64,000 bases of DNA from Blastomussa wellsi (GCA_947652115.1 OX393570.1:4685259-4749258), one strand, 5' to 3'; positions 26,901-34,082 are shown, counted from the stretch's first letter. Program-made: numbers and translations. Notes: generated by a model from the letters alone, not told the origin.

Positions 26901-29803
26901 GATGATGATGATGATGATGAAACCGTTACGCTGTAAAAATTTCTCGTCAATCAGCCACCAAAATGTTAAGAGCTGACCACCAATCTGTGTTTTCATCCAA
27001 CCGTTACTAATAAATGCGCTCCATTTTTTCCAGGAATGTTCTGTTAGTTATTTACATTTGAATCGTATTATTGCTACAAACCTCGAGCGTAAGAGTTAAA
27101 ATTTTAATTTTAATTTTACACAGGAACTTTGATAATTGCGGAGTTACCATCCCTTTCAAAGAGGGCTCCTAATAGGAAATGCTTTACATTTTTCAGGAAT
27201 CAAAAGACGAGATGTACGCTGTATTAGAGTAGATGATGAAAGTCCTGCTAGTAACTCGGCATGTCCTGGAAAAATGCCAGCTGTTGAATCATGCAATACT
27301 CAACCATGCGAGGCAAGGTAAGCCATTCACATCACAGGCAGCCAAAGCTCAGGCGAGTGGTAGTAGGCAAGAGGTGCCGTGCGAGATTACGCCAGCGGTT
27401 TTCACGAAAATTTCCTTGAACACCACTACGTAACTACAGACTGACCCAAAGATGACAAAGTCGGTTCATGTTATCGATTTTTTTTTAAATTAAAGGCTGA
27501 ATGATGCCGCAAAATCATTGCATTTCTTATTGTCACACAGCCAACTCGTGGTTCTGCGTACTACCGCTTACCTACTTGCTCGTTACGTTAGCTCGGCCTT
27601 GCCTTAAAGCTTCCTCGAGAGTATCGATATCCGCCTGTTCTCCTGTTTACTCTGGCTTACATTGTGTCCTTATTTCCGTACGTTCGTCAGATGGGTGTTC
27701 TCGAAATGGACGCCATGTTCGAAAACCTGTGGACGTGGAAATCAAGAGCGTAAACTGCAGTGTCTAGAAGAAGTAGCCCCAAATGATTTCAGAGAAACTA
27801 TGTCGTGTTCGACACCGAAACCACAAGAATCCACTTCTGCTGTTTGCAATAGGTATCCATGCCCAGCAAAATGGCACACGCTGGCGTGGTCTGCGGTAAG
27901 CTGTTTTTATTTATAGTAGAAGATTGCTGGAGGATCCTTGAACGCTAAACTATCAGTGTCAACGCCGTGTTAATACTAAAAGGAAGCAGCTGGTGTCCGT
28001 CAAGAAAATTGAGAAATCAGTGTAATCAAACCGTGGCGGTAAATTTGGTACGCAGGAAACCCGGAATGCCGTTTGGTTCATTTTCGTCCCCAAAGACGGC
28101 AGTACTTGGTCAGTACCAAGAATCGAGACGTCTTCTGGCCGCCTCCAACGCTGAAAGTCCGCAATTCACGGACTCATTTTCAAATCTGACAAATTTGATG
28201 GCTAAAACCTACAAAACAAGAACGCTGCGAAAGCTTAAAAATTGGGTCCGGCCAGAGGTGTTAATCCCTGTTGCAAACCATAAGGATCCTGCAATTTAGA
28301 TACCATATATGTATTTGGTTATAGCATCGGGTTCCATCAACCAGAATTTATTCTGACCATCATGCGTAGTCAAACAGTGTCCACATATACATGCATGATT
28401 CGAAACTAGCGAAAGGCTTTGACTGGTAGGTAAAAGCACATTTTAAGTCTAGACATTACGGGTTGGAATGTTCTGGTCCGTCCGTTTTGGAAATCCGGCA
28501 CGATCAAGCAAGTCATCATTTTAACGTAATCCATGAACGCTATGTTATAAACACATTTTGTTTTTATTTTGCAGTGCTCAACACAGTGTGCGATTGGATC
28601 AAAACTTCGTCAGGTCCTATGTTCACGAGTCGATGAAGCTGGAAACTTTTCCATTATCGATGACGAATTCTGTCGATATTTTATCAAACCTGCAGCACAA
28701 TCGTCGTGTAATGAAGACAGTCCTTGTGGGCGTAAGAAACTTTTTTTAAACACGCAAAATCGCGCGATTGGAATACTGTGCCTTAGCTATAATATGCTTT
28801 GGAATGAAGTGGAACGCTATAAATTTTTAGATTAGAGGATTTGAGCCTAAATTTGACCTGCAGAACATGCAGTTTCAAATTAAATTATTCACTTTCATTT
28901 GTGAACTTTCTTTATTAATATATATTAAAGTTATTTTGAGTTTTTGAGTGCAACATCTAATCAGTTACTAAGGTTTTTGTTTACACGTTCAGGTCACTCC
29001 CTATTGTTGAAAAATTTTGGTTTGATCAATATTACATATCACGGGCACTGGTGGCTCTATTACCCGGGAGGTGGGGGTACCCCTATAAATGACAGGGGAA
29101 ATTAGCAGGGGAAGTCGTGGAAACTTTTGAAATTATCCCTCATAAGGTGAAAATTCCCTGACCTATTTCCTTTTCTTCTGTTAACTCAGCGAGCCCTCCC
29201 CTCTGCCCACATGACCATCATTGTTCTAATGGAGGAACTTGTGTACCGGACCCCGCTGGGTACAAGTGCATTTGCGACAGAGGATTTGAAGGCATGGAGT
29301 GCGAGAGTAAGCTAAAAGTGACAAAGAATTACCTTCAATAACTAAACGTGCGAGCAAAGCCTGACGTTCTTTCAGCGAAAATGATTTCGAAATTTATAGC
29401 ATCACAATCAGGCAAAATGCAGCAACATAATTTTAATAACTAACCTTTATCAGGAGCGTTCGGAAATTTGTCATTTACGTGTATGTCCTCTGGTAAAACA
29501 CGAGCATTAGCTAATGAGCGCGCGAAAATTTCTACACTTATGGTAAAATATGCTATCTAAGTCCCGGTATCCAAACCTCCGTTACGGTTACGAATGCCTT
29601 TGTTTTAACTTGAGTAATTGTTGCTGCGTTTGAGATTAACCTGTCACCCGTATTTCAAATGTATGACTCAACTCGTGTACTCTATATTCTATAATTTGGT
29701 TTTATCAACTGGGTTGATAATGTCAATTGGCCACCGTAAAGAGATTCAAGAGCTGACGTTTCGAGCGTTAGCCCTTCGTCGGAGCGATTTTATTTTGTTA
29801 TAC

Positions 29804-29847
<44 letters not shown>

Positions 29848-32048
29848 GCTACTCTATATTCTTTTACTGGAAAATTATAATCGCACAAAATGTCCCGTTC
29901 CCAGTTGCCTTCTGTTGATAGATTGGTTGCACCAGTATTATCACACTGGTTATGGGTTCAAGAACTGCCTCACCACATTATGCTTAAATTCCTCCACTTT
30001 TCTTCCTTTCAGTCAAACTGGATCCATGTGAGAAGAATCCTTGTTCAAATGGTGGTACATGTTCGCCGGGTGTCAGTCATCATTACGACCACATTTGTCA
30101 GTGTCCACCGCTGTTCACGGGAAGAAATTGTGAAAGTAAGTGCTTTATTGAAGGATAACATAATTGCCTTGCAGTGAAAACCGGAAAACATACTCATAAA
30201 TTTAATAGCGATCATAGCCACAAGGTAAGCGCATTGCCAATTGATAATCTGATTATTTTTATTTTGATTATTTTCCTAACACTTGTTCACAGCTAAGATA
30301 ACAGCCTGTATGAGCAGCCCCTGTCTTAATGGGGCTACCTGTGCTGACGACGGTTCCTATGACAAATACACCTGTACGTGCTTAGAAGGGTATCAAGGGC
30401 CGCGGTGCCAAGGTAAATATTAGCCGACTTTTGCTAACGCTACACTACCACAATTAAGATGATTTCAAGTCCATACTGCGCAATCTCCGCCTTCAGTGTT
30501 TATGTGAGGCTCACATGAAAGAATGTATAGTCAAAATGAAACTTACCTTTTCTTCATTATTGACAACAGATATCCTAGGCTTGTAAAACAATAATAAAGA
30601 GTAGAGGAATGTTGACGGTATTCCAAACCGACGTTTCAGCTCATTCCGCCCTCGTAAACGAAACGACCCGCAATGGCGAACTCCAAATTTTCATGTACGC
30701 TATTACCGAAGCTTGTGTAACACATATCAACGGAAATGTGAAGAAATTCCGAGACAGCGCAGTACGTGCGGACTGGTTTGAGGGCCAAAGTCCATCTTAT
30801 CTGTTGCCTCTCTTTTCGCACTACCTTCCTCTACGTAAGTTTCTTGTCCCGATTTTATTTTGACATGCCTGATTCTTTCACGTTTCACAGTTTCCAAATT
30901 GTATCCTATTGGATGTTTTAATCATCATGCAAGTATAATGCCGTCACTGGAACAACGGAAAAGAGAACTGGACATTAACAACGTCGCCTCCGCAGTTATA
31001 AAGTGTGCAGAACTCGCCCAAGGCATAGGCTATGATTACTTTTCTGTAGGGCTGAAGGGAATATGCTACTCTGGTCCAAACGCAGGCGAAACGTATTTCA
31101 AGAAGGGCCCGGCCTCCAAGAAAAAATGCAACTCAAACGGTGTCGGGAAAAAAGGCGCATCGGTTGTTTACACTTTTGGTAAGTCTCTGTTTAAACAGAT
31201 GATAGAGGCAATACTTAACATACAAGCAACAACTGAATCATGTTGTAGACGATTTTGCTTGTCTCGGGGTGTTTTATTACTTGTTTATTGCTTTCTGCCT
31301 TATTAGAAAAATATTTAGAGATTTCCTTAACTTTTAAAATATCGTGACAGAACTCCTTTAACGTTATTTGATCATTTTGGGGCAAGAAGTCAGGAACCTG
31401 GAAACAAATTACTTGACCACTAAAACACGACGGACAAGAGTCGAGAACATGTTGTTGTTGTTCTTTAATAATCCTCATGTAATATTCATCTTCGAAATTC
31501 TATATCCATGAGAGTTTTTCGTGTTGGGTTTATAATTGTAATTCACTGTTTTCTACCGAACTAATAATTATCTGTTATTGGCTATGTTTTTACCTTGGAA
31601 TATATAGGTTTTGGTTTAAATTTTTCTTCGACTATTTTTCTAAACCAGTTTGCCTTTGTTTATTTTTCATTCACAATTAAAAATAACACTAGTTTGATTT
31701 TAATCACGTCTTGTAGAGCCAGTTCCCGCCTACGAGAAATTGGGCTGCTTCCGTGCCGCCGCCAAGAAAAAACCTAAGCCATTGCGAACCAAATACATGA
31801 AGTTCAGTAACCAAGGCAACAAGAAGCAGCAAACCACTATCGATCAATGTGCACGTGTTGCACACGCCAAAGGCTTCACATATTTCGCAGTGCAGAATAA
31901 AGCGGAATGTTGGTCGGATGTAAACGCAGAGGATAGCTACCAAGCGCTGGGTCCTTCTGAAAACTGCAACAATGGAGTAGGATTGAAAGGGGCGAACATG
32001 GTTTATCGATTTACAGGTAAGATTAGAAGTTCGTTACATCTGTGGTAA
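6038..32048 (+). CDS. Secreted ADAMTS-type metalloproteinase, paralogue 1 (gene span, 29 coding exons)
   Basis: This gene encodes a secreted zinc metalloproteinase of the M12B/ADAMTS type, acting outside the cell on matrix or matrix-bound substrates. The joined exons give about 1300 residues in the order: signal peptide (1-20), propeptide (about 30-230), metalloproteinase (about 245-425), disintegrin-like (425-515), TSP1-1 (about 525-580), Cys-rich (580-685), spacer (685-800), TSP1-2 to -4 (805-982), three EGF-like modules (983-1102), and two unassigned four-Cys modules (1103-1298). The zinc site HETGHNFGLSHD gives ligands His378, His382 and His388 with Glu379, and Met400 is a candidate Met-turn. 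The fusion to EGF and four-Cys modules is unlike vertebrate ADAMTS proteins, and I see no PLAC domain. Exon order and phases match paralogue 2 downstream. All junctions keep frame. The start is the only in-frame ATG before a hydrophobic leader. The 3' end is uncertain: either read-through to TAA at 32046-32048 or splicing at 32016. Confidence 0.85.
6840..6868 (+). CDS. Paralogue 1 exon 2: leader/propeptide link
   Basis: A 29-nt exon between tttacag and gtagat, reading on from exon 1 in phase 1 and ending in phase 0. Its counterpart in paralogue 2 has 26 nt and the same phases, which supports this very short exon. Confidence 0.7.
7236..7302 (+). CDS. Paralogue 1 exon 3: N-terminal propeptide
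   Basis: 67 nt between tttcag and gtagtt, phase 0 to 1. It encodes [15 protein letters not shown] and following residues. The matching exon of paralogue 2 is also 67 nt and shares the xLHxxMTxxE pattern. Confidence 0.8.
7778..8358. mobile_element. Tandem pair of MITE-like repeats
   Basis: Two copies of a unit of about 285 bp (7778-8060 and 8071-8358) lie side by side in the same orientation. Shared blocks include gagcccgagttttct, gcgaatagtcaacgaggc, ttgttttagtagaaac and gaaccaatcagattca. Each copy has inverted sub-repeats around gaatagtcaac / gttgactatcgc. The second copy ends about 50 bp before the acceptor of exon 4. Confidence 0.75.
8410..8720 (+). CDS. Paralogue 1 exon 4: M12B propeptide
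   Basis: 311 nt after tttttag, phase 1 to 0. It encodes the reprolysin-type propeptide: [18 protein letters not shown] near the start and [14 protein letters not shown] near the end, matching the family pattern of a Gly/Ser-Val-Ala-Ser stretch. A basic REKRS site lies inside it and could be cut by a furin-like protease. Confidence 0.88.
8846..9130. mobile_element. MITE-like element with inverted ends
   Basis: An intronic stretch beginning ttattccatgagcgcgcgttggatat; the inverted match catatccaacaagcgcgagtggaataa follows about 90 bases later. The gcgcgcgttgga block recurs at 57755. It is non-coding. Confidence 0.55.
9307..9499. mobile_element. MITE with ctggttttcac inverted ends
   Basis: The left end ggctggttttcactagc is mirrored at the right by gctggtgaaaaccagcc. 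About 190 bp, no coding capacity, in the intron between exons 4 and 5. Confidence 0.7.
9630..9798 (+). CDS. Paralogue 1 exon 5: C-terminal propeptide
   Basis: 169 nt, phase 0 to 1. It encodes a segment with [15 protein letters not shown] and [10 protein letters not shown], the usual ADAMTS propeptide ending (xFxxxPLP then HxVYxR). The YRR|S dibasic site is shared with paralogue 2. Confidence 0.88.
9866..9920. repeat. TCAG/TCGG microsatellite
   Basis: Imperfect tandem copies of a 4-bp unit (cagt/cggt) in the intron after exon 5. Confidence 0.8.
10106..10299 (+). CDS. Paralogue 1 exon 6: start of metalloproteinase domain
   Basis: 194 nt after tgcag, phase 1 to 0. It encodes [18 protein letters not shown], the first beta strand region of the catalytic domain (family pattern VALVADxxLV). 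A cysteine and two prolines replace the usual Ala-Asp; paralogue 2 keeps the common form. There is no RxKR site just before the domain. Confidence 0.85.
10626..10795. mobile_element. Hairpin MITE, copy 2
   Basis: A nearly identical copy of 5195-5354, again with inverted ends (aatagaccaattccgatata / tatatcggaattggtctatt). The ends are better preserved here than in copy 1. It lies in the intron between exons 6 and 7. Confidence 0.85.
11222..11455 (-). mobile_element. tRNA-derived SINE, minus orientation
   Basis: Read on the minus strand it starts with a pol III B-box-like cgggttcgaaccctag, then the conserved body (ggacattgtgttgtgttc, gcgatggactagcatcc, agtagaaatactcctagtcg). Copies of the body occur at 19722-19945 (minus) and 52905-53170 (plus). 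A SINE of this general type is common in cnidarian and other invertebrate genomes; that part is background knowledge. Confidence 0.75.
11501..11587 (+). CDS. Paralogue 1 exon 7: metalloproteinase
   Basis: 87 nt, phase 0 to 0, the same length as its counterpart. It encodes [20 protein letters not shown], the helix-turn region of the family (vaxixxdxsiGxxixxxvxr). Confidence 0.88.
12570..12759. mobile_element. MITE with tatagaccctatgcat inverted ends
   Basis: Perfect 16-bp ends at 12570-12585 and 12744-12759, continued by an imperfect stem (ttaaaattatttt against aataatttaaaa). A lone end-like sequence, atagaccctatgcaat, occurs at 50092. Confidence 0.8.
13270..13385 (+). CDS. Paralogue 1 exon 8: metalloproteinase
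   Basis: 116 nt after ccctag, phase 0 to 2. It covers the middle of the catalytic domain, ending YDIFTYVS. In most ADAMTS proteins this segment carries LTRxDIC; here that cysteine is absent, as it is in paralogue 2. Confidence 0.8.
13591..13738. mobile_element. MITE with gcgttccttTGGGATGA inverted ends
   Basis: The left end gcgttcctttgggatgat is mirrored by gtcatccctaaggaacgc at the right, around a core rich in gatc motifs. About 148 bp, non-coding, in the intron after exon 8. Confidence 0.7.
13918..14078. repeat. Dispersed repeat with ggatctaggggg / cagatccgcccc ends
   Basis: A sequence starting cacggatctagggggagg and ending ctcagatccgcccctgat. A related stretch occurs at 40387-40530. No coding capacity. 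Confidence 0.6.
14344..14360 (+). CDS. Paralogue 1 exon 9: 17-nt microexon
   Basis: Bounded by tttcag and gtaaga, entering in phase 2 and leaving in phase 1. It encodes about A-V-S-G-G just before the zinc site. Paralogue 2 has a 14-nt exon with the same phases at the same place, which makes both credible despite their size. Confidence 0.7.
14637..14790 (+). mobile_element. tRNA-like SINE fragment
   Basis: It contains a box-A-like taggtcagttggttagagcg and a B-box-like gagttcgaatcc in the spacing of a tRNA. A possible five-pair anticodon stem exists, but acceptor and T stems do not pair, so this is a tRNA-derived repeat rather than a working tRNA. Confidence 0.6.
14873..14975 (+). CDS. Paralogue 1 exon 10: catalytic site
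   Basis: 103 nt after tttccag, phase 1 to 2. It ends with [14 protein letters not shown], holding zinc ligands His378 and His382 and catalytic Glu379. The third histidine is in the next exon, so the active-site motif is split by an intron, as it is in paralogue 2. Confidence 0.93.
16064..16198 (+). CDS. Paralogue 1 exon 11: third zinc ligand and Met-turn
   Basis: 135 nt, the same length as its counterpart, phase 2 to 2. It encodes [10 protein letters not shown] (third ligand His388), then AYIMKAQ as the likely Met-turn and [14 protein letters not shown] at the domain end, a typical ADAMTS pattern (WSxCSxxxxxxFL). Confidence 0.93.
16541..16944. mobile_element. 404-bp foldback element
   Basis: A long imperfect inverted repeat centred near 16742: ttagccattttctaaacgag at the left end mirrors ctcgtttagaaaatggctaa at the right, and the inner arms tagtatggattggagg / cctccaatccatacta are exact. 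Open frames across it are by-products of the fold. It lies within the intron after exon 11. Confidence 0.85.
17722..17872 (+). CDS. Paralogue 1 exon 12: start of disintegrin-like region
   Basis: 151 nt after ctccgcag, phase 2 to 0. It encodes [10 protein letters not shown], then a proline-rich link, then [16 protein letters not shown], matching the ADAMTS pattern cLxdxP...LPGxxydxdxQC. Confidence 0.9.
18162..18254 (+). CDS. Paralogue 1 exon 13: disintegrin-like region
   Basis: 93 nt, phase 0 to 0. It encodes [13 protein letters not shown] and [10 protein letters not shown], the usual CxxLwC...xxaaDGTxCg pattern. Confidence 0.9.
18310..18520. repeat. 10-bp tandem repeat (acgagccaac / acgggccaac)
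   Basis: About 20 imperfect copies of a 10-bp unit in the intron between exons 13 and 14, immediately left of a foldback. Open frames across it are repeat artefacts. Confidence 0.85.
18541..18704. mobile_element. Foldback element
   Basis: gggccctttgcacgaccca at the left is mirrored by tgggtcgtgcaaagggcc at the right, and further inside gctggtgagcaagc mirrors gcttgctcaccagc. About 164 bp, non-coding. Confidence 0.8.
18869..19014 (+). CDS. Paralogue 1 exon 14: end of disintegrin-like region and TSP1-1
   Basis: 146 nt, phase 0 to 2. It starts WCIKGKC (family pattern WCxxgxC) and continues into a thrombospondin type 1 repeat, [20 protein letters not shown], with the WSxWSxxxxC core. Confidence 0.93.
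19089..19445. repeat. Dispersed repeat, cccagggggtactcc type, copy 1
   Basis: It begins with acccccagggggtactcc and holds several atagggtatc blocks. The same ends occur in opposite orientation at 20255-20590 and 51592-51945. Such repeats are frequent in anthozoan genomes as far as I recall; the family name is not known to me. Confidence 0.65.
19722..19945 (-). mobile_element. tRNA-derived SINE, second minus-strand copy
   Basis: It shares the body blocks gctgggatgctagtccatcgc, ggggttactcccagcagtaaa and cggtacctatttata with the SINE at 11222-11455. The tRNA-like head at the right end is eroded. Confidence 0.7.
20126..20186 (+). CDS. Paralogue 1 exon 15: end of TSP1-1
   Basis: 61 nt after tttcag, phase 2 to 0. 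It encodes [20 protein letters not shown], the last part of the first TSP1 repeat (GxxCxGxxxxxxxCN). Confidence 0.85.
20255..20590. repeat. Dispersed repeat, cccagggggtactcc type, copy 2
   Basis: An inverted relative of 19089-19445 and of 51592-51945, with tatagcgctaatattt, aaaactcgacgaag, cataccct and a right end reading atacaagggagtaccc. Confidence 0.6.
20813..20903 (+). CDS. Paralogue 1 exon 16: start of Cys-rich region
   Basis: 91 nt after ttttccag, phase 0 to 1. It encodes [20 protein letters not shown], matching the ADAMTS Cys-rich start (fRxxQCxxxn). Confidence 0.88.
21386..21504 (+). CDS. Paralogue 1 exon 17: Cys-rich region
   Basis: 119 nt, phase 1 to 0. Blocks [20 protein letters not shown] and VCMNGKC follow the family pattern CxLxCxxxgxxxxxxxxvxDGTxC...vCvxGxC. 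Confidence 0.9.
21815..21905 (+). repeat. Dispersed repeat, atcaactgggttgataatgt type, copy 1
   Basis: The run from tttggttttatcaactgg to tttcgagcgttagcccttc is repeated almost exactly at 29691-29790. I recall this sequence as common in coral genomes; it may be one end of a retroelement. Confidence 0.7.
22428..22551 (+). CDS. Paralogue 1 exon 18: end of Cys-rich region
   Basis: 124 nt, phase 0 to 1. It encodes [20 protein letters not shown] and GDGNTC, the hallmark ADAMTS junction to the spacer (vGCDxxlxSxxxxDxCGvCgGdxxxC). Confidence 0.95.
23202..23310. repeat. Dispersed repeat related (inverted) to 46960-47090
   Basis: Blocks tatatggccatg, gaattcgcgaatttgatt and atcgatattgaccgcggt appear in reverse complement at 46960-47090. 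Non-coding, in the intron between exons 18 and 19. Confidence 0.6.
23531..23617. repeat. Inverted repeat with ctcttctcgtgt arms
   Basis: A 22-bp arm at 23531-23552 pairs with 23596-23617 with one mismatch. The acacgag ends resemble the foldback at 56369-56536. Confidence 0.75.
23672..23761 (+). CDS. Paralogue 1 exon 19: spacer
   Basis: 90 nt after attaaag, phase 1 to 1. It encodes [17 protein letters not shown], equal in position to the spacer strand of other ADAMTS proteins (vtxIPxGAxxIxv). Confidence 0.85.
24050..24890. repeat. CCAT tetranucleotide satellite, about 840 bp
   Basis: Nearly uninterrupted tandem copies of catc with interspersed gccatc and tggccatc variants, ending in a looser block with cttcaaacattcatcc. 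Because the unit is 4 bp without stop codons, long open frames appear in several frames on both strands; none is a gene. It lies in the intron between exons 19 and 20. Confidence 0.95.
25096..25259 (+). CDS. Paralogue 1 exon 20: spacer
   Basis: 164 nt after tccacag, phase 1 to 0. It encodes [13 protein letters not shown], a lysine-rich stretch HKKKKP and an ending LKVVV-like strand. The basic patch could bind glycosaminoglycans; paralogue 2 lacks it. Confidence 0.88.
25336..25870. mobile_element. Foldback-type element, copy 1
   Basis: The left end ttttttataagaac with gaacgtattaagaacattcc is mirrored at the right by gaacatcttaagaatgtttt and gacgttcttataaaaaa. Parts recur in the same order at 37948-38292 (atctggtaaatttatg, aacctctatgttca, gcatcagagcaagt). 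Confidence 0.7.
26304..26445 (+). CDS. Paralogue 1 exon 21: end of spacer and start of TSP1-2
   Basis: 142 nt, phase 0 to 1. It begins YVKKSDKSG, passes [10 protein letters not shown], and enters TSP1-2 with [16 protein letters not shown], a clear WxxCSxTC core. Confidence 0.88.
26875..26922. repeat. GAC/GAT trinucleotide repeat
   Basis: Imperfect gacgacgac units turn into nine or so gat copies. Intronic, between exons 21 and 22. Confidence 0.85.
27197..27317 (+). CDS. Paralogue 1 exon 22: rest of TSP1-2
   Basis: 121 nt after tttcag, phase 1 to 2. [13 protein letters not shown], then [20 protein letters not shown]: the C-terminal cysteines of the repeat (CN...PC). Confidence 0.88.
27691..27895 (+). 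CDS. Paralogue 1 exon 23: TSP1-3 and start of TSP1-4
   Basis: 205 nt after cgtcag, phase 2 to 0. [18 protein letters not shown] opens TSP1-3, [10 protein letters not shown] closes it, and WHTLAWSA begins TSP1-4. Confidence 0.9.
28575..28731 (+). CDS. Paralogue 1 exon 24: TSP1-4
   Basis: 157 nt after ttgcag, phase 0 to 1. It starts [16 protein letters not shown] and ends SCNEDSPCG, completing the fourth TSP1 repeat. Confidence 0.88.
29190..29306 (+). CDS. Paralogue 1 exon 25: EGF-like module 1
   Basis: 117 nt after actcag, phase 1 to 1. It encodes a six-cysteine EGF-like module: [18 protein letters not shown], then DRGFEGMEC. The symmetric 1-1 exon can be inserted or lost without shifting frame. 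No counterpart in paralogue 2. Confidence 0.93.
29691..29870 (+). repeat. Dispersed repeat, atcaactgggttgataatgt type, copy 2
   Basis: It repeats 21815-21905 and extends to cgacgcagcaccacag and gtttctttagaaacttaccc. Lies in the intron between EGF exons 25 and 26. Confidence 0.7.
30013..30135 (+). CDS. Paralogue 1 exon 26: EGF-like module 2
   Basis: 123 nt, phase 1 to 1. [14 protein letters not shown], then [14 protein letters not shown]: all six EGF cysteines are present. Confidence 0.93.
30293..30412 (+). CDS. Paralogue 1 exon 27: EGF-like module 3
   Basis: 120 nt, phase 1 to 1. [19 protein letters not shown], then [15 protein letters not shown]: a third complete EGF-like module. Confidence 0.93.
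30891..31178 (+). CDS. Paralogue 1 exon 28: four-Cys module A
   Basis: 288 nt after ttcacag, phase 1 to 1, about 96 residues. Pattern: YPIGCF, then a 35-40 residue link, [48 protein letters not shown]. Four cysteines are conserved with module B and with paralogue 2. I do not know a named family. The spacing is reminiscent of small PAN/WSC-like disulfide modules, but that is only a guess. Confidence 0.85.
31717..32016 (+). CDS. Paralogue 1 exon 29: four-Cys module B
   Basis: 300 nt after cttgtag, entering in phase 1. It starts [12 protein letters not shown], then [45 protein letters not shown]: the same pattern as module A. A strong donor, gtaaga, follows at 32017. Either it is used (an acceptor at 33241-33243 would give one Glu codon then TAA, with aataaa at 33395) or it is read through to TAA at 32046-32048, adding about ten residues. 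Confidence 0.85.
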
Positions 32049-33044
32049 TGAGTCTTGAGATATGCCTTTCGTTCTCCGAATTTTTTGGGCAAATTATTCA
32101 ACATATACTTCCCCTGGCAAAAAATACCTGTACGTCTACGGCAAGTAGGCTATTTGAAGACTGCTTTTTTAATTCGCGTACGAAGGGAATTTGCTTGCTC
32201 AAAATGTCGAACTGAACATACGCGACCAAGGGCGGAACTAAATGCAAGGAAAACTGCCTTTCTCGACCAAATCCAGTTTATGAATTCATTAACTAGGAAC
32301 ACCGGAAAAACAATACATCAGTAATAACCGCTAGAAACTAGAAACTGATTACCACATAAAGCGGAGTGGACGCGCCAAAAGGATAACTAAAGGCTACACG
32401 TCATCTTCTCGCGCGGAAGGTTTGTTCTAAAATAGCCTACTCTCCCCTTTATGTGGACTTCAAGTTAATCTCGTACCCAGATTTTCTCGACCCTCAGGAG
32501 ATAACACTGGTTAAAGCCGATTTTACACACGTCGAATGTGCCGGAATTTTGGCACACGATGCCACAACGCATGCTCAGCAATTTAAGTTGATGGAAAGCT
32601 CACTTTAAGTAATATTCTGTGTAAGAAGTAGGCAGAAATCGCCATGCGAATGCAAAATCTTCCGTTGAGATCAAAACTGCCAATTGCTTATTAATAGAAT
32701 TCCACCGATTTCATTGGTTGACGTATATAAGAGCGCGAAATTTGAATTTACTCGTATCACCACTCCTAAGACCCGTACGAAAACAAAACGAGGCCTCTGC
32801 GGAGGAGAGAGGTTGGGGAAGATGTTGCCTACGAAGTGAAGTGAACGTCTGAGTACGATATTAACTTCTAGTAAGAGTAGTGACCATATTTTTGAAAGGT
32901 TTTGCCGGAGAACTAGCGGAGCCAGTATAAAAGATGGTAATGAGGGTGTTAAAGCAAGCTAGAAGCGAGCCGAGCGACTGCATGACTTACGGTAATTGGC
33001 AGATTGACTAACTGACTGGCCGACCGACCGCGCGGCCGGCCGAC

Positions 33045-33105
33045 TGACCGAGCGACCGAGCGACCGAGCGACCGAGCGACCGAGCGACCGACGGACCGCT
33101 CGGCC
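33045..33105. repeat. 8-bp tandem repeat (gaccgagc)
   Basis: Six or seven copies of gaccgagc, flanked by related gaccgaccg and gactgac runs from 33003 to 33122. Confidence 0.9.
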
Positions 33106-33619
33106 GACCGATTGACTGACTGCCTATAAGTTCGCGCCTGCCCTTCTTCCGCGTGACTGACTGGCTGAACGAAATATGTTTAACTAATTATTGTTTCTGA
33201 AGCTTTACAAAGTACATAAATTAAAATGATTTATATCTTGCAGAATAAACCACAAGCCTCACTAAATGGACTGGACACTTGGCCACGTTACGTCACCGTT
33301 ATATAACGGACTGATACATTTTGAAATCCACTAAAATATTTAGCATTCAAGAATAATATTATCGCTTTAGAGCATTGAAAAACAGAATTATGGAAATAAA
33401 GCTTACGCTTTTGCCTTAAATGAATTACGTCAATAGTAGCCGCTCAACAGTAGCACGAAAAAGCAAAATGTAATTGAAAATAATTATAAGTACTTGGGAA
33501 TGCTTGCTTTATAGCTGATAATTTGTAAATTAAACTTCTTGAGAATAAAAATAAATGATTATACACGTATATGGTATAGCCTTCTTGTCTTTTTAGCGCG
33601 AGGTTTTTTTTTTCCTGCA

Positions 33620-33655
33620 GATGGGGAGGGGAGGGGAGGGGAGGGGAGGGGGAGA
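33620..33655. repeat. GGGGA run, potential G-quadruplex
   Basis: Five tracts of four or more G separated by single A (ggggaggggaggggagggga) on the + strand. It fits the sequence rule for a G-quadruplex. Confidence 0.75.
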
Positions 33656-34082
33656 GTGAGGCGTAGTACCGAGAGGGGTGCTATTACTAGGGGGTCTTAC
33701 AACTTTACAGTTTTCGTAGAAGACCCACTTCCCCTACATTCCTGTATACAACTGGTATATGCTGGCAGCCAAGCGTTGGCCTTTGTTGTGTTTTAGCGTG
33801 TGACGTTTCAGGATTTCCAAGACGACGAGTCGCCGTGAGTGTGGCGAAAATCTTTGTATCGTGGACCGAGAGGGCTTGGAGACGGCTCTATACATGCAGC
33901 CATTTCAATAGGCCACTTTCGATATATTCAAATTTTGCTTAGGAATACTTGAACCTGAGGAAAACTTCGAGTGAAAACGAGAACTCCCTGGGGATAGAAT
34001 TTTATCAGGTCAGTTCCAAACAGTTCTCTGCAGGCAAGAGGCGTGTCCAAAATAAATAAGATTATAGCTCGCACCTTTCGGC

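Noticed and set aside
27967..28299. 110-codon open frame between exons 23 and 24
   Set aside because: No similarity to any domain, no matching splice sites or phase, and the TSP1-4 repeat is complete without it.
30609..30863. Open frames on both strands between EGF exon 27 and module A exon
   Set aside because: No domain; exon 27 joins exon 28 in phase without it.
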